From Halomonas sp. 54_146 (lineage in GTDB: Bacteria > Pseudomonadota > Gammaproteobacteria > Pseudomonadales > Halomonadaceae): a stretch of DNA of 64,000 bases. The stretch lies in the NCBI RefSeq assembly GCF_001507855.1, contig NZ_LGEN01000001.1, forward strand, positions 1 to 64,000, in the 5' to 3' direction. Within the stretch, counting starts at the first letter, position 1. Each line of letters opens with the position of its first letter. Positions 33,295 to 43,008 of this stretch are shown one piece after another. Made by a program: the position numbers and the translations under genes. The notes under the pieces were generated by a model. The model saw nothing but the letters and a program-made list of their open reading frames with translations. It was not told the DNA's origin and did no database searches.

Positions 33295-34302
33295 TTACTC
33301 TGGCTTATTGGCCAAAATCACTGCACGGCGCGGTGCGGGGTAGCCTTCAATGGTGCGCGTGCGGTCGTTGGGGTCAAGAAAATCTGCCAGCGATTGGAAG
33401 GTCATCCACGCCGTTGAGCGCTGCTCTTCTAGTGTCGTGATCGCTTCATCGACCACGCGCACATTGGTAAAGCCGCAGCGTTCCAGCCAATGGCATAGCG
33501 CCTTGGAAGAAGGCAGAAAATAGACATTAGGCATGGCCGCGTAGCGTTCGCCGGGCACAAATACCGTTTGCTCATCGCCTTCGACCACCAGTGTTTCCAG
33601 CACCAGCTCACCGCCGGGTGCCAACGCGGCTTTTAGCTGTTGAAGATGTTCCAGCGGGGCGGGGCGGTGGTACAGCACGCCCATGGAAAATACCGTATCG
33701 AAAAAGCCCAGGTTTTCCGGCACATCCTCAATGCCTACTGGTAAAAACTGCGTTCTTCCACCGTCAGCATCGCCAACAAAGTGCCGCACCGCCTGAAACT
33801 GCCAATAAAAGCGCGGCGAGGGGTCAATCACTAGCACAAAGGCCGCACCTGCACCGGCCATCCGCCAGGCGTGGTAACCACTGCCGCCGCCTACATCAAG
33901 CACCTTGCGATACTTCAGCGGTGAAAGGTGGGGCACCACTCGTTGCCATTTCCAGTCTGAGCGCCATTCGGTATCAATATGGATGCCGCCCAGTTGAAAA
34001 GGGCCTTTACGCCAGGGGGCAAGTTTACGCAGCAGGTTAAAGCACTGGCGCTGCTGGCTGTCGCTAAGGGCAAGGTCAACCGTAACGGTATCGCTGTTTA
34101 ACTCTACGCGCCGCTCGGTGGGCAGTGTGGGCAGCTTGGCCACGGCTTTTTCCCAGGCGGAAAGGTCGCCGTGGCGGTTGCGATCAAGCCCATGGGCTAA
34201 CTGCTCGGGCAGCTTCGCTAGCCAAGCGGTGAGCGATGGATCGAGAACGGCTTGGTCGAGGAATGCTTGATACAGGGCGCGGTGATCGTCGGGTAATGGC
34301 AC
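33295..34302 (-). CDS. cmoB: tRNA U34 carboxymethyltransferase CmoB
   Basis: The 335-residue enzyme closely matches Escherichia coli CmoB: LAPWRKGPFQLGGIHIDTEWRSDWKW (in parts), the methyltransferase motif VLDVGGGSGYH, FSMGVLYHRPAPLEHL, LETLVVEGDE and SLADFLDPNDRTRTIEGYPAPRRA. It transfers a carboxymethyl group from carboxy-SAM to 5-hydroxyuridine at tRNA position 34. A longer frame begins with TTG 34323, but GTG 34302 follows AAGGAGG and lies one base behind the cmoA stop, so it is preferred. Confidence 0.95.
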   Translation of the reverse strand: MPLPDDHRALYQAFLDQAVLDPSLTAWLAKLPEQLAHGLDRNRHGDLSAWEKAVAKLPTLPTERRVELNSDTVTVDLALSDSQQRQCFNLLRKLAPWRKGPFQLGGIHIDTEWRSDWKWQRVVPHLSPLKYRKVLDVGGGSGYHAWRMAGAGAAFVLVIDPSPRFYWQFQAVRHFVGDADGGRTQFLPVGIEDVPENLGFFDTVFSMGVLYHRPAPLEHLQQLKAALAPGGELVLETLVVEGDEQTVFVPGERYAAMPNVYFLPSSKALCHWLERCGFTNVRVVDEAITTLEEQRSTAWMTFQSLADFLDPNDRTRTIEGYPAPRRAVILANKPE

Positions 34303-34303
34303 C

Positions 34304-35047
34304 TCACCCCTCCTTAAAGGCAATGATGGAGGCGAAATTCAAATACTGAAACCAGGTCATTGAGCGGGGAAAACCTGCCTGCTTCAAGCGGCCATGGAGT
34401 GCATCAAGCGTGTCGGGTACCAGCACGTTTTCTAGCGCGGTACGCTTCTGGCTGATCTCTAAATCGCTGTAGCCATTAGCGCGCTTAAAGTCGTGGTAAC
34501 GCTCAACCCGCCAGGCATTGTCGCGCTCGTCGGCATCGATGTTTTTTTCCGACAAAACCAATACGCCGCCGGGCTCCAAGGCGTCGTAAAGCCGCTTTAA
34601 TAGCGCATCGCGGTCAGCAGCAGGCAGAAACTGCAGGGTGAAATTGAGAATGATCATGCCCGAAGGCGCATACGCCAGGGTACGAATATCGGCTTCTTCT
34701 ACCTGTATGGCATGGTTCGGGCACTCATCGGCAAAGGTTTGCCGTGCCTGCGCGACCATAGCGGGGGAAAGGTCGACGCCCGTGTAGCGAAAGGCATCGG
34801 GCGTTAATGCGCCTGCCAGTGCAAGACCAGAAGCGCCGAGCGAGCAGCCCAGGTCATACACATGAGCACCGTGGCGAAGGTGGCGCTGGGCAATGAGGCT
34901 CATCATGCCCAGAATTTGCCCGTAGCCAGGCACCGAGCGGCGGATCATATCAGGAAAGCAGGCGACCACTTTTTCGTCGAAAGAGAAGCGCGCTACGCGG
35001 TCAAGGGGTGTCGAAAAGATAGCGTCGCGGTAAGATGCATCACTCAT
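34304..35047 (-). CDS. cmoA: Carboxy-S-adenosyl-L-methionine synthase CmoA
   Basis: The 247-residue enzyme matches CmoA over its length: FSFDEKVVACFPDMIRRSVPGY (in parts), VYDLGCSLGASGLAL, DLSPAMVAQAR, IILNFTLQFLPAADRDALLKRLY, HDFKRANGYSDLEISQKR and WFQYLNFASIIAFK. It makes carboxy-SAM from SAM and prephenate for CmoB, the next gene. ATG 35047 is chosen over a TTG two codons earlier by comparison with E. coli. Confidence 0.95.
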   Translation of the reverse strand: MSDASYRDAIFSTPLDRVARFSFDEKVVACFPDMIRRSVPGYGQILGMMSLIAQRHLRHGAHVYDLGCSLGASGLALAGALTPDAFRYTGVDLSPAMVAQARQTFADECPNHAIQVEEADIRTLAYAPSGMIILNFTLQFLPAADRDALLKRLYDALEPGGVLVLSEKNIDADERDNAWRVERYHDFKRANGYSDLEISQKRTALENVLVPDTLDALHGRLKQAGFPRSMTWFQYLNFASIIAFKEG

Positions 35048-35156
35048 GGGCAAGCCGGGATCATGGAAAGGGCGTAATAGTTTACGCTGACTGATATGTC
35101 TATAACAGACCTAGACTACCCCAGGCTGCAAGGATCGACGCCACTGGAGATGCCAC

Positions 35157-36839
35157 ATGGCCTCAGCATCAAGCGCCACCCGCGATACATTACCTGCATG
35201 GCAGACGTTAAAGCATCACGCTGAAACGCTGCAGCACGTTCACTTGAAAACGCTATTTGGTACAGAGCCTTCGCGCTGGGAGAGCTTTACTCGCCAGGTA
35301 GCGGGCTTAACGCTGGACCTTTCCAAACAGCGCTGGGATGACGACACGCTTGAGCACCTGTTCACCCTGGCCAGCGAAGCGGGCGTTCCTTCTGCCATTG
35401 AAGCGCTGCTGAGCGGTAAGCGGGTAAATGTCAGTGAAAATCGCCCGGCGTTACACACGGCGTTGCGTTTGCCAGCCGATGCCACTCTTGAGGTTGAAGG
35501 CGAAGATATCGTCGCTGCCGTGCACGAAAGCCTTGCGCAAATGGAGCGCTTGGTCAGCCGCTTGCACGCCGGGCAGTGGCGCGGTGCTACCGGCAAGCCG
35601 ATTCGGCATGTGGTGAATCTAGGCGTCGGCGGCTCTGACTTAGGCCCGTTAATGGTCACCCATGCGTTGGCCGATTTTCGGCCGAAAGATATTCACCCGG
35701 TTGAGGTGCACTTTGCCTCTACCATGGATGGCTCGCAGTTAGCGGATTATCTGAGCCGGTTAAATCCTGAAACCACCATTTTTGTGCTGTCATCCAAGTC
35801 GTTCACCACCATTGATACGCTCTCTAACGCCAACACCGCCCGTGAGTGGCTGTTAGGCCGCTTAACTCGGCATGGCGCGACGCCAATTAGCGCGGAGCTG
35901 GTTGTTCGTCAGCATTTTATCGGTGTGTCGGCAAGCCCCGATAAAATGACCGAATGGGGAATTGCCCCCGGCCACCAGCTAACCTTCTGGGAGTGGGTAG
36001 GCGGGCGCTATTCGCTGTGGGGCACCATTGGCTTGCCGATTGCGCTGGTGGTGGGAATGGCGCATTTCCGCGAGTTTTTGGCCGGTGCCCACGCCATGGA
36101 TCGGCATTTTTCTGAAGCGCCCATGGACGATAATTTACCCGTGCTGCTTGGCTTGGCCGGTATCTGGAACGTCAATTTTCTGGATATCCGCGCCCACTCT
36201 ATTTTGCCTTACGACGGCCGATTGGAGTATTTCGCCGCCTACCTTGAACAGCTAGAGATGGAGTCCAACGGCAAGTCGGTCACCCGCCAAGGCCAGCCGA
36301 TCAACTATTCAACCTGCCCGGTGCTGTGGGGCCAGCTTGGCCCTAATGCCCAGCACGCGTTTTATCAGTTGCTGCACCAGGGCACGCAGTCTGTCGTGTG
36401 CGATTTTATCGCGCCGCTTAAGCGTTATGATGAGGTGGAAAATCCAGACACTCGCCGCCACCTTAAAGCCCAGCACCGCTTAGCGCTGGCTAACTGTTTT
36501 GCTCAGTCCCGCGTGTTGATGTTGGGCGATGACGCCTTGGAAGACGATGGCCCGCGCCCAGAACACAAGCACTATCGGGGCAACCAACCTTCAACCACGG
36601 TGCTGCTTGACCAGCTAACGCCTGCAACCCTGGGTTCGCTGATCGCTCTTTACGAACACAAGGTGTTTGTTCAGGCGGTGATTTGGGATATCAACCCGTT
36701 TGACCAGTGGGGCGTTGAACTGGGTAAAAAAATCGCCACGGACACCCAGAAAATTATCGACCATCAGGGCGATCTATCGCGTATGGATGCCTCCAGCCGC
36801 GGCTTGATTGAGGCGTTTTGGGCAGCAGAGCAGGAGTAA
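35157..36839 (+). CDS. pgi: Glucose-6-phosphate isomerase
   Basis: The 560-residue enzyme has the family signatures NLGVGGSDLGPLMV (about residue 156), VLSSKSFTTIDTLSNA, GGRYSLWGTIGLP, MESNGKSV and the C-terminal ALYEHKVFVQAVIWDINPFDQWGVELGK (in parts). It interconverts glucose 6-phosphate and fructose 6-phosphate in glycolysis and gluconeogenesis. Start ATG 35157 follows GGAGA. It stands alone, divergent from cmoAB. Confidence 0.97.
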   Translation: MASASSATRDTLPAWQTLKHHAETLQHVHLKTLFGTEPSRWESFTRQVAGLTLDLSKQRWDDDTLEHLFTLASEAGVPSAIEALLSGKRVNVSENRPALHTALRLPADATLEVEGEDIVAAVHESLAQMERLVSRLHAGQWRGATGKPIRHVVNLGVGGSDLGPLMVTHALADFRPKDIHPVEVHFASTMDGSQLADYLSRLNPETTIFVLSSKSFTTIDTLSNANTAREWLLGRLTRHGATPISAELVVRQHFIGVSASPDKMTEWGIAPGHQLTFWEWVGGRYSLWGTIGLPIALVVGMAHFREFLAGAHAMDRHFSEAPMDDNLPVLLGLAGIWNVNFLDIRAHSILPYDGRLEYFAAYLEQLEMESNGKSVTRQGQPINYSTCPVLWGQLGPNAQHAFYQLLHQGTQSVVCDFIAPLKRYDEVENPDTRRHLKAQHRLALANCFAQSRVLMLGDDALEDDGPRPEHKHYRGNQPSTTVLLDQLTPATLGSLIALYEHKVFVQAVIWDINPFDQWGVELGKKIATDTQKIIDHQGDLSRMDASSRGLIEAFWAAEQE

Positions 36840-36913
36840 GCAAGTAAGTAAGGGCGCTCTTCTTCAGTCTATCGACGGGGTAGCTCTTTATTACCTCGCC
36901 TCTAGTAATAAGC

Positions 36914-37015
36914 ATGGCTAGATATACAGCTTTTTGCTTTTCCGCTATCCTGTGCCTTTTTGCTGGCTGCCAAGAACTGTTTACTAAGAACCGTTTACTA
37001 AGAGCCGTTTACTAA
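36914..37015 (+). CDS. Possible 33-residue lipoprotein upstream of parE
   Basis: A frame of 33 codons encodes MARYTAFCFSAILCLFAGC then QELFTKN and a short basic tail. The first 19 residues are a good lipoprotein signal with lipobox LFAGC. There is no clear ribosome binding site, and the second half of the frame lies in 14-base tandem repeats, so it may be a chance reading. It resembles the many very small bacterial lipoproteins but no family was recognised. Confidence 0.3.
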   Translation: MARYTAFCFSAILCLFAGCQELFTKNRLLRAVY

Positions 37016-37050
37016 GAACTGTCTGCCAAGCACTATTTGCCAAGTACGAT
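36966..37050. repeat. 14-15-bp imperfect tandem repeats in the parE leader
   Basis: Five to six units around CTAAGAACCGTTTA occupy the region just upstream of parE. They may affect spacing or folding of its leader. Confidence 0.85.
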
Positions 37051-37071
37051 TTTTCAGGGAATCGATGTTAC

Positions 37072-38967
37072 ATGACCCAGTTTGATGCCTCTCAGTACGG
37101 CGCGAGTTCCATCGAAGTCCTGTCCGGGCTCGAGCCGGTACGTAAGCGTCCCGGTATGTATACCGACACCACACGCCCCAACCACCTTGCCCAGGAAGTC
37201 ATTGATAACAGCGTCGATGAAGCGCTGGCGGGCCACGCCACAATGATTAACGTCGTGCTGCATAGCGACGGCGGAATCGAGGTGCAGGATAACGGCCGGG
37301 GTATGCCGATTGACCTGCACCCTGAGCACGGTGTTTCCGGCGTTGAACTGATTTTTACCAAGCTGCACTCAGGCGGCAAGTTCTCTTCCACCAGCTACCG
37401 CTTCTCGGGTGGCCTACACGGTGTCGGGGTGTCGGTGGTTAATGCGTTATCGCGCCGCTTGGATGTAGAAGTTACTCGCAACGGCGCACGCCATGCCATG
37501 GCGTTTGAGTTCGGCGAGAAAGTCGAAGAGCTGCATGAAATTGGCAAAGCCCCCAAGCGGGCGAGCGGCACCCTGGTACGCTTCTGGCCGGATGAGAGCT
37601 ACTTCGATAGCCCCAAGTTAGCGCTAACGCGGCTGAAGCACCTGCTGCGTGCCAAGGCGGTGCTATGTCCCGGCTTGAAAGTCACGCTGGTAGAACCTGA
37701 CGGCACCTCCACCGAGTGGGAGTTCGCCGATGGTTTGCGCGACTATCTGGTCGAAGCTACTGACGGCTATGAAGTGCTGCCAGCGGAGCCGTTTGTCGGT
37801 CACTTTACTGACGACGAGCACGGCGTGGACTGGGCGATTCAATGGCTACCTGAAGGCGGTGAAGCGCTGCTGGAGAGCTACGTTAACCTGATACCCACCC
37901 CCCAGGGCGGCACCCATGTAAACGGCTTTCGTTCCGGGCTGCTGGACGCGCTGCGTGAGTTCTGCGAATACCGCAGCCTGTTGCCCCGCGGCATCAAACT
38001 CACCGCCGATGATCTTTGGGAGCGCACCTCCTTTGTGCTCTCGGTCAAAATGCTCGACCCGCAGTTTGCCGGACAAACCAAAGAGCGGCTCTCATCGCGT
38101 ACGATTGCCGGTTTTGTTTCTGGCGTCGTTAAGGACGCTTTCTCGCTATGGCTGAACCACCACGTGGATCAAGCCGAAGCGATTGCCGAGCTGGTGATCA
38201 GCGCGGCGCAAAACCGTCAGAAAAAAGCCAAAAAAGTCGCCCGTAAAAAGGTCACGTCCGGCCCGGCCTTGCCCGGTAAACTGGCAGACTGCTCCGGCCA
38301 AGACCCTGCCCAGAGCGAGCTGTTTTTGGTCGAAGGGGACTCCGCCGGCGGCAGTGCCAAGCAGGCGCGTAACCGCGAAACCCAGGCCATTTTGCCCCTG
38401 CGCGGTAAAATCCTGAATACCTGGGAAGTGGAGACCCACGATATCTACGGTTCCCAGGAGGTTCACGATATTGCAGTGGCCATTGGCGCTGACCCCGGCA
38501 GCGCTGATCTGGAAAAGTTGCGCTACCACAAAGTGTGCATTCTCGCTGATGCCGATTCCGACGGACTGCACATCGCCACGCTGCTGTGCGCGCTGTTTGT
38601 GCGCCACTTCCCGAGCCTGGTGGATGCCGGGCATGTGTATGTGGCAATGCCGCCGCTTTACCGCATTGATCTTGGCAAAGAAGTGCACTATGCCCTGGAT
38701 GAGAGCGAAAAAGCCGCGATTCTCAAGCAGCTAGCCAACAAGCGCGGTACGCCTAATGTGCAGCGCTTTAAAGGCCTCGGTGAGATGAGCCCGCTTCAAC
38801 TGCGTGAAACCACAATGGCGATAGAAACTCGCCGCCTAGTGCAGCTCACCTTGACGGAAGGCGACGGCACCATGGAAATGATGGATATGCTGCTGGCCAA
38901 AAAACGCGCCGGTGACCGCAAAAAGTGGCTGGAAGATTACGGCAACCTCGCAGACATTGAGGTATAA
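37072..38967 (+). CDS. parE: DNA topoisomerase IV subunit B
   Basis: The 631-residue ATPase subunit has the GHKL motifs EVIDNSVDEALAGH, DNGRGMPID and GGLHGVGVSVVNAL, and the TOPRIM segment VEGDSAGGSAKQARNR with PLRGKILN and DADSDG. Length fits ParE rather than GyrB (about 800 residues). With ParC it decatenates daughter chromosomes. parC follows after six bases. The leader is long and repeat-rich. Confidence 0.96.
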   Translation: MTQFDASQYGASSIEVLSGLEPVRKRPGMYTDTTRPNHLAQEVIDNSVDEALAGHATMINVVLHSDGGIEVQDNGRGMPIDLHPEHGVSGVELIFTKLHSGGKFSSTSYRFSGGLHGVGVSVVNALSRRLDVEVTRNGARHAMAFEFGEKVEELHEIGKAPKRASGTLVRFWPDESYFDSPKLALTRLKHLLRAKAVLCPGLKVTLVEPDGTSTEWEFADGLRDYLVEATDGYEVLPAEPFVGHFTDDEHGVDWAIQWLPEGGEALLESYVNLIPTPQGGTHVNGFRSGLLDALREFCEYRSLLPRGIKLTADDLWERTSFVLSVKMLDPQFAGQTKERLSSRTIAGFVSGVVKDAFSLWLNHHVDQAEAIAELVISAAQNRQKKAKKVARKKVTSGPALPGKLADCSGQDPAQSELFLVEGDSAGGSAKQARNRETQAILPLRGKILNTWEVETHDIYGSQEVHDIAVAIGADPGSADLEKLRYHKVCILADADSDGLHIATLLCALFVRHFPSLVDAGHVYVAMPPLYRIDLGKEVHYALDESEKAAILKQLANKRGTPNVQRFKGLGEMSPLQLRETTMAIETRRLVQLTLTEGDGTMEMMDMLLAKKRAGDRKKWLEDYGNLADIEV

Positions 38968-38973
38968 CCCCCG

Positions 38974-41226
38974 ATGACCATGGATATTCAAGTAGCGGAG
39001 GGCGACGTCGAACGTCTCTCCCTGCGCGACTACACCGAAAAAGCGTACCTCGACTACTCGATGTACGTCATTTTAGACCGTGCCTTGCCCAATATCGGCG
39101 ACGGTATGAAACCCGTGCAGCGGCGGATTATTTACGCCATGCGCGAGCTGGCGCTACACGCCAACGCCAAGTACAAAAAGTCGGCGCGTACCGTCGGCGA
39201 CGTACTGGGTAAGTTCCACCCCCACGGTGACAGCGCCTGCTACGAAGCCATGGTGCTGATGGCGCAGCCGTTTAGCTACCGCTACCCGCTGGTGGATGGC
39301 CAGGGCAACTGGGGTAGCCCCGACGACCCCAAATCCTTCGCCGCCATGCGCTACACCGAAGCCAAGCTCTCCAAGTTCGCCGAAGTGCTGCTGGGTGAAC
39401 TGGGTCAAGGCACCGTCGATTGGGCGCCCAACTTTGACGGCACCATGCAGGAGCCGCTGGTACTGCCGGCCAAGTTACCCCATGTGCTGCTCAACGGCGG
39501 CACAGGGATTGCGGTTGGCATGGCCACCGATATTCCTCCCCATAATGTCTCGGAAGTAGTCGAAGCCACCTGTCATCTGCTGCGCAACCCCAAGGCGACT
39601 ACCGCCGATTTAATGGAATTCGTTCCTGCGCCAGATTTCCCCACGGATGCGGAAATTATTACCCCGCCTGCGGACCTGCGAAAGCTCTACGAATCCGGCC
39701 GGGGCTCGGTCAAACTGCGTGCCCGCTATATCCGCGAAGAAGCCAATATTGTTATTACCTCGGTGCCCTATCAGGTCAGCGGCGCCAAGGTGTTGGAGCA
39801 GATTGCCGCGCAAATGCAGGCCAAAAAGCTGCCCATGGTGGCCGACCTGCGCGATGAGTCGACCCACGAAGAGCCGACCCGCCTGGTCATTGAGCCGCGC
39901 TCCAATCGTATTGATGTTGAATCGCTAATGGCCCACCTGTTTGCCACCACCGACTTGGAAAAGAACGTGCGGGTGAATATGAACGTGATCGGCCTGGACG
40001 GTCGCCCACGGGTAATGCCGCTGCCGGAAATGCTGGGCGAGTGGCTGCAGTTCCGGCGGAGTACTGTGCGCCGTCGTTTAGAACACCGCCTGGGCAAAGT
40101 TGAAGACCGCCTACATATCCTGGAAGGCCTGCTTATCGCCTACCTCGATCTGGACGAAGTGATCCGCATTATTCGCGAAGAGGATGACCCTAAAGCCTCG
40201 CTGATCGCGACCTTTAGCCTCTCCGAGCGCCAAGCGGAAGCCATTCTAGAGCTGCGCCTGCGTCACCTTGCCAAGCTCGAAGAGATGAAAATTCGTGGCG
40301 AGCAGGATGATCTGGAAAAAGAGCGCAAATATTTACAGGGGCTGTTGGGCAGTGAAGCCAAGCTCACTACGCTGATCGAAAAAGAGATCCGCGCGGCGGG
40401 TAAAGAGCACGGCGACGAACGTCGCTCACCGCTGGTGGAGCGAGCAGAGTCGAAGGCGCTTTCAGAAGTTGAACTGTTGGGCGCCGACCCGATTACCGTG
40501 GTGCTCTCCGATAAAGGCTGGATTCGTGCGGCCAAGGGACACGATATCGACCCCGAGGGGCTCTCTTATAAAGCCGGGGATAGCTTCCAACTGGCGGCGA
40601 AAGGTAAAACCAATCAGCCGCTGGTACTGCTGGATGACACCGGGCGCGCCTATACGCTGTCGGCGCATAACCTACCCAGTGCCCGGGGCCAGGGTGAGCC
40701 GGTTACCGGGCGTGCTAACGTGGCCGCCGGAGCGAAAATGGCAGGGTTAATGTTTGCGCCACCGGAGCGGCGCTTCGTGCTGGCCACCGATGGCGGCTAT
40801 GGCTTTGTGGCGCGGCTTGATACGCTGACGGGTAAAAACAAAGCCGGTAAAGCGGTGCTTAGCCTGCCCAAAGGCTGCAATGTGATGGCACCGGTGAGCG
40901 TACCAGAGGGCGAGGAGCTGTGGGTTGCCGCTGTTTCCAATGAAGGCCGCCTGCTGCTGTTCCCCTTGGACCAACTGCCCGAGATGACCAAAGGTAAAGG
41001 CAATAAAATGCTGGATATTCCTGGCCCACGGGCAGCCCGGCGGGAAGAATTTGTCACTGATATTGCAGTGCTGGCCGCCAGCGATGTACTGATCATTCAT
41101 GCGGGTAAACGCAAGTTAACCCTAAAAGCCGACGATCTAGCTTACTATCGTGGCGAACGCGGCCGGCGGGGCAGCAAGCTACCCCGTGGTTTCCAAAAAG
41201 TTGACCGTTTAGAGGCAGGGGACTAA
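38974..41226 (+). CDS. parC: DNA topoisomerase IV subunit A
   Basis: The 750-residue subunit has the winged-helix breakage-reunion domain with catalytic Tyr127 in [11 protein letters not shown], and [16 protein letters not shown], whose Ser and Glu are the wild-type residues at the quinolone-resistance positions. The C-terminal part is a degenerate beta-pinwheel without the GyrA box, which supports ParC. It is coupled to parE upstream. serB follows 20 bases later, perhaps in the same transcript. Confidence 0.96.
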   Translation: MTMDIQVAEGDVERLSLRDYTEKAYLDYSMYVILDRALPNIGDGMKPVQRRIIYAMRELALHANAKYKKSARTVGDVLGKFHPHGDSACYEAMVLMAQPFSYRYPLVDGQGNWGSPDDPKSFAAMRYTEAKLSKFAEVLLGELGQGTVDWAPNFDGTMQEPLVLPAKLPHVLLNGGTGIAVGMATDIPPHNVSEVVEATCHLLRNPKATTADLMEFVPAPDFPTDAEIITPPADLRKLYESGRGSVKLRARYIREEANIVITSVPYQVSGAKVLEQIAAQMQAKKLPMVADLRDESTHEEPTRLVIEPRSNRIDVESLMAHLFATTDLEKNVRVNMNVIGLDGRPRVMPLPEMLGEWLQFRRSTVRRRLEHRLGKVEDRLHILEGLLIAYLDLDEVIRIIREEDDPKASLIATFSLSERQAEAILELRLRHLAKLEEMKIRGEQDDLEKERKYLQGLLGSEAKLTTLIEKEIRAAGKEHGDERRSPLVERAESKALSEVELLGADPITVVLSDKGWIRAAKGHDIDPEGLSYKAGDSFQLAAKGKTNQPLVLLDDTGRAYTLSAHNLPSARGQGEPVTGRANVAAGAKMAGLMFAPPERRFVLATDGGYGFVARLDTLTGKNKAGKAVLSLPKGCNVMAPVSVPEGEELWVAAVSNEGRLLLFPLDQLPEMTKGKGNKMLDIPGPRAARREEFVTDIAVLAASDVLIIHAGKRKLTLKADDLAYYRGERGRRGSKLPRGFQKVDRLEAGD

Positions 41227-41246
41227 CTAATGGCAGGAGCTAAGTG

Positions 41247-42173
41247 ATGGTGCGCGGTGATTTAATCCTAACCGTATTAGCGTCGCGACTAACCGCGGAC
41301 ATTCAGTCCCAAGTAGCGGCATTAGTGGCACACTTTGATTTACAGGAAAAGAGCGCCCAGCGCCTTGCCGATGTCTCGTTACAGCAGGGCGAGAACATAG
41401 ACTGTATTGAGTACCGTCTGGTAGGTGAAGTGGATCTAAAGGCCGTGCGCGATGCCGCGCTTGAGCTGAGCGAAAGCCTGGGCGTTGATATCGTTATCCA
41501 GAAAGATGTTCGTGACCAGGTGCGCAGCCGCCTGGTGTGTTTTGACATGGACTCCACGCTGATCAAAGCCGAAGTGATTGACGAGCTGGCTCGCCGTCAT
41601 GGGGTGGGCGATGAAGTTGCAAAAGTGACCGAGCGCGCCATGCGCGGCGAGCTGGATTTTAAGGCGAGCTTTCGTGAACGCATGAGCAAACTGGTCGGTT
41701 TGGATGAGTCCGTGCTGGCGGAGATCGCTGAAGAACTCCCGCTGATGGAGGGCGTTGAACGCCTGATGGCCAATCTAAAACGCCTGGGCTACCGCACCGC
41801 GATTCTTTCCGGCGGCTTTACCTACTTTGCGCTCCACCTGCAGCAGAAGCTTGGCTTTGACGAAATTCATGCCAATGAGCTGGTGATCGAAAATGGCAAG
41901 GTAACCGGTGAAGTGCGCGAACCGATTGTAGACGCTGAGCGCAAAGCGGAGCTGCTTGAGTCCATTGCCCTGCGGGAAGGCTTTACCCTGGAGCAAACGA
42001 TTGCCGTGGGTGATGGTGCCAATGACCTGAAAATGCTGGCCAAGGCAGGCATGGGAATCGCCTTTCGCGCTAAACCGTTGGTGCGAGCGAAGGCGTGTCA
42101 GGCGATTTCCACCGCGGGGCTTGACGGTGTGCTCTATCTGCTCGGCCATCACCAGCAGGAGTTAACCGGGTAA
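41247..42173 (+). CDS. serB: Phosphoserine phosphatase
   Basis: The 308-residue protein has an N-terminal ACT-like domain (about residues 5-85) and a HAD phosphatase domain with FDMDSTLIKAEVIDELAR (Asp nucleophile, about 92), SGGFTYFALHLQQKLGFD and VGDGANDLKMLAKAGMGIAF. It catalyses the last step of serine synthesis. ATG 41247 follows AGGAGC; a GTG three bases earlier is ignored. Confidence 0.95.
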   Translation: MVRGDLILTVLASRLTADIQSQVAALVAHFDLQEKSAQRLADVSLQQGENIDCIEYRLVGEVDLKAVRDAALELSESLGVDIVIQKDVRDQVRSRLVCFDMDSTLIKAEVIDELARRHGVGDEVAKVTERAMRGELDFKASFRERMSKLVGLDESVLAEIAEELPLMEGVERLMANLKRLGYRTAILSGGFTYFALHLQQKLGFDEIHANELVIENGKVTGEVREPIVDAERKAELLESIALREGFTLEQTIAVGDGANDLKMLAKAGMGIAFRAKPLVRAKACQAISTAGLDGVLYLLGHHQQELTG

Positions 42174-42201
42174 GATTTGCCGTGGCATAGCCGCGAGAAA
42201 T

Positions 42202-42286
42202 GTCATTGCGAGGAGCCTGCGGCGCGGCAATCCCGACCTGCGGAGGTGCAGTTCAACCCGAGATTGCCGCGCTTCGCTCGCAATGA
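42202..42286. repeat. REP-like inverted repeat after serB
   Basis: The left arm at 42202-42232 (starting GTCATTGCGAGGAGC and ending GCGGCAATC) faces a right arm at 42262-42287 (GATTGCCGCGC...CGCAATGAC). The GTCATTGCGAG...GCGGCAATC palindrome is a widespread intergenic repeat in proteobacteria, probably spread by transposase-like enzymes. It can form a long hairpin between the convergent serB and mrpG. Confidence 0.8.
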
Positions 42287-42287
42287 C

Positions 42288-42310
42288 AAAAGCGAGATTG
42301 CTTCGCTTTT
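42288..42310. terminator. Bidirectional terminator between serB and mrpG
   Basis: AAAAGCGA (42288-42295) and TCGCTTTT (42303-42310) form an eight-pair stem with a seven-base loop. A-rich and T-rich ends make it usable in both directions. Confidence 0.65.
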
Positions 42311-42695
42311 AACCGTGGCCTTTGTCCGGGTGAGGAACCGGCTTTTCGCCCACTTCTTCAGGGCGCAGTTCTACCGGCTTGCCCTGGGTTTTATCAACGC
42401 GCTTTAATTGCAGGTGCAGGCCTGATTTGGCCAGCAGGTGCGCGCTTACCGGGGCGGTAATAAACAGGAAGAGGGTAATCAGCAGCTCTTGAGCATCCGG
42501 TTTGCCATCCACACTCCAAAAATACGCCATGGAAGCAATCAACATACAGCCAATGCCCAAGGTGGTGGCTTTGGTAGGGCCATGCAGGCGCATATAAAAA
42601 TCGCGCAAGTGGGCCATCCCCAACGAGCCGATAAACACAAAAATACCGCCAGCGATCAGTAGCAGCGAAATAAACCCTTCAATAATTACTGACAT
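42309..42695 (-). CDS. mrpG: Mrp/Pha Na+/H+ antiporter subunit G
   Basis: The 128-residue subunit has three membrane helices and the MnhG/PhaG pattern GIFVFIGSLGMAHLRDFYMRLHGPTKATTLG, here quoted in short as GSLGMAHLRDFYMRLHGPTK. The C-terminal 35 residues are a charged tail. It is the last gene of the mrp operon. Its ATG follows AGGAGG. It is needed for assembly of the complex in studied systems. Confidence 0.92.
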   Translation of the reverse strand: MSVIIEGFISLLLIAGGIFVFIGSLGMAHLRDFYMRLHGPTKATTLGIGCMLIASMAYFWSVDGKPDAQELLITLFLFITAPVSAHLLAKSGLHLQLKRVDKTQGKPVELRPEEVGEKPVPHPDKGHG

Positions 42696-42704
42696 AGCCC
42701 CTCC

Positions 42705-42746
42705 TGACTCACGTTTATCATTCGATAGCTTACGTTCATCATTCGA
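42705..42746. repeat. 21-bp duplication at the 3' end of mrpF
   Basis: CGTTTATCATTCGATAGCTTA is followed by CGTTCATCATTCGATGATAT, the latter containing the stop codon and last codons of mrpF on the minus strand. The gene end has been copied into the space before mrpG. Confidence 0.85.
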
Positions 42747-43008
42747 TGATATCTCCGCGCAGAATATACTTGCACACCGCCACGGTGCTGATAAAACCTA
42801 GCATCGCGATCAACAGCGCCGACTCGAAATAGGTTTTGCTGTTCAGCCACAGCCCCAAGAGCACGATCAAGGCAATTGAGTTGACGTACATGGTGTCTAG
42901 TGCCAGCACGCGGTCTGGCAAGCTAGGGCCAACAGTGAACCGGTAGAGGTTCAACAACAACGCCATAACGACGAGCGCTAACGTGATGAACAGAGCCATG
43001 CTTAACAT
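42739..43008 (-). CDS. mrpF: Mrp/Pha Na+/H+ antiporter subunit F
   Basis: The 89-residue subunit has three helices and matches MnhF/PhaF (RFTVGPSLPDRVLALDTMYV, then the second helix and ESALLIAMLGFISTVA). Its start overlaps the mrpE stop by seven bases. Part of the seven-function, six-gene antiporter complex. Confidence 0.93.
   Translation of the reverse strand: MLSMALFITLALVVMALLLNLYRFTVGPSLPDRVLALDTMYVNSIALIVLLGLWLNSKTYFESALLIAMLGFISTVAVCKYILRGDIIE

Noticed and set aside
42202..42286. Inverted repeat considered as an insertion-sequence remnant or small RNA
   Set aside because: The arms match the common REP-like intergenic palindrome, with no transposase frame or promoter nearby.
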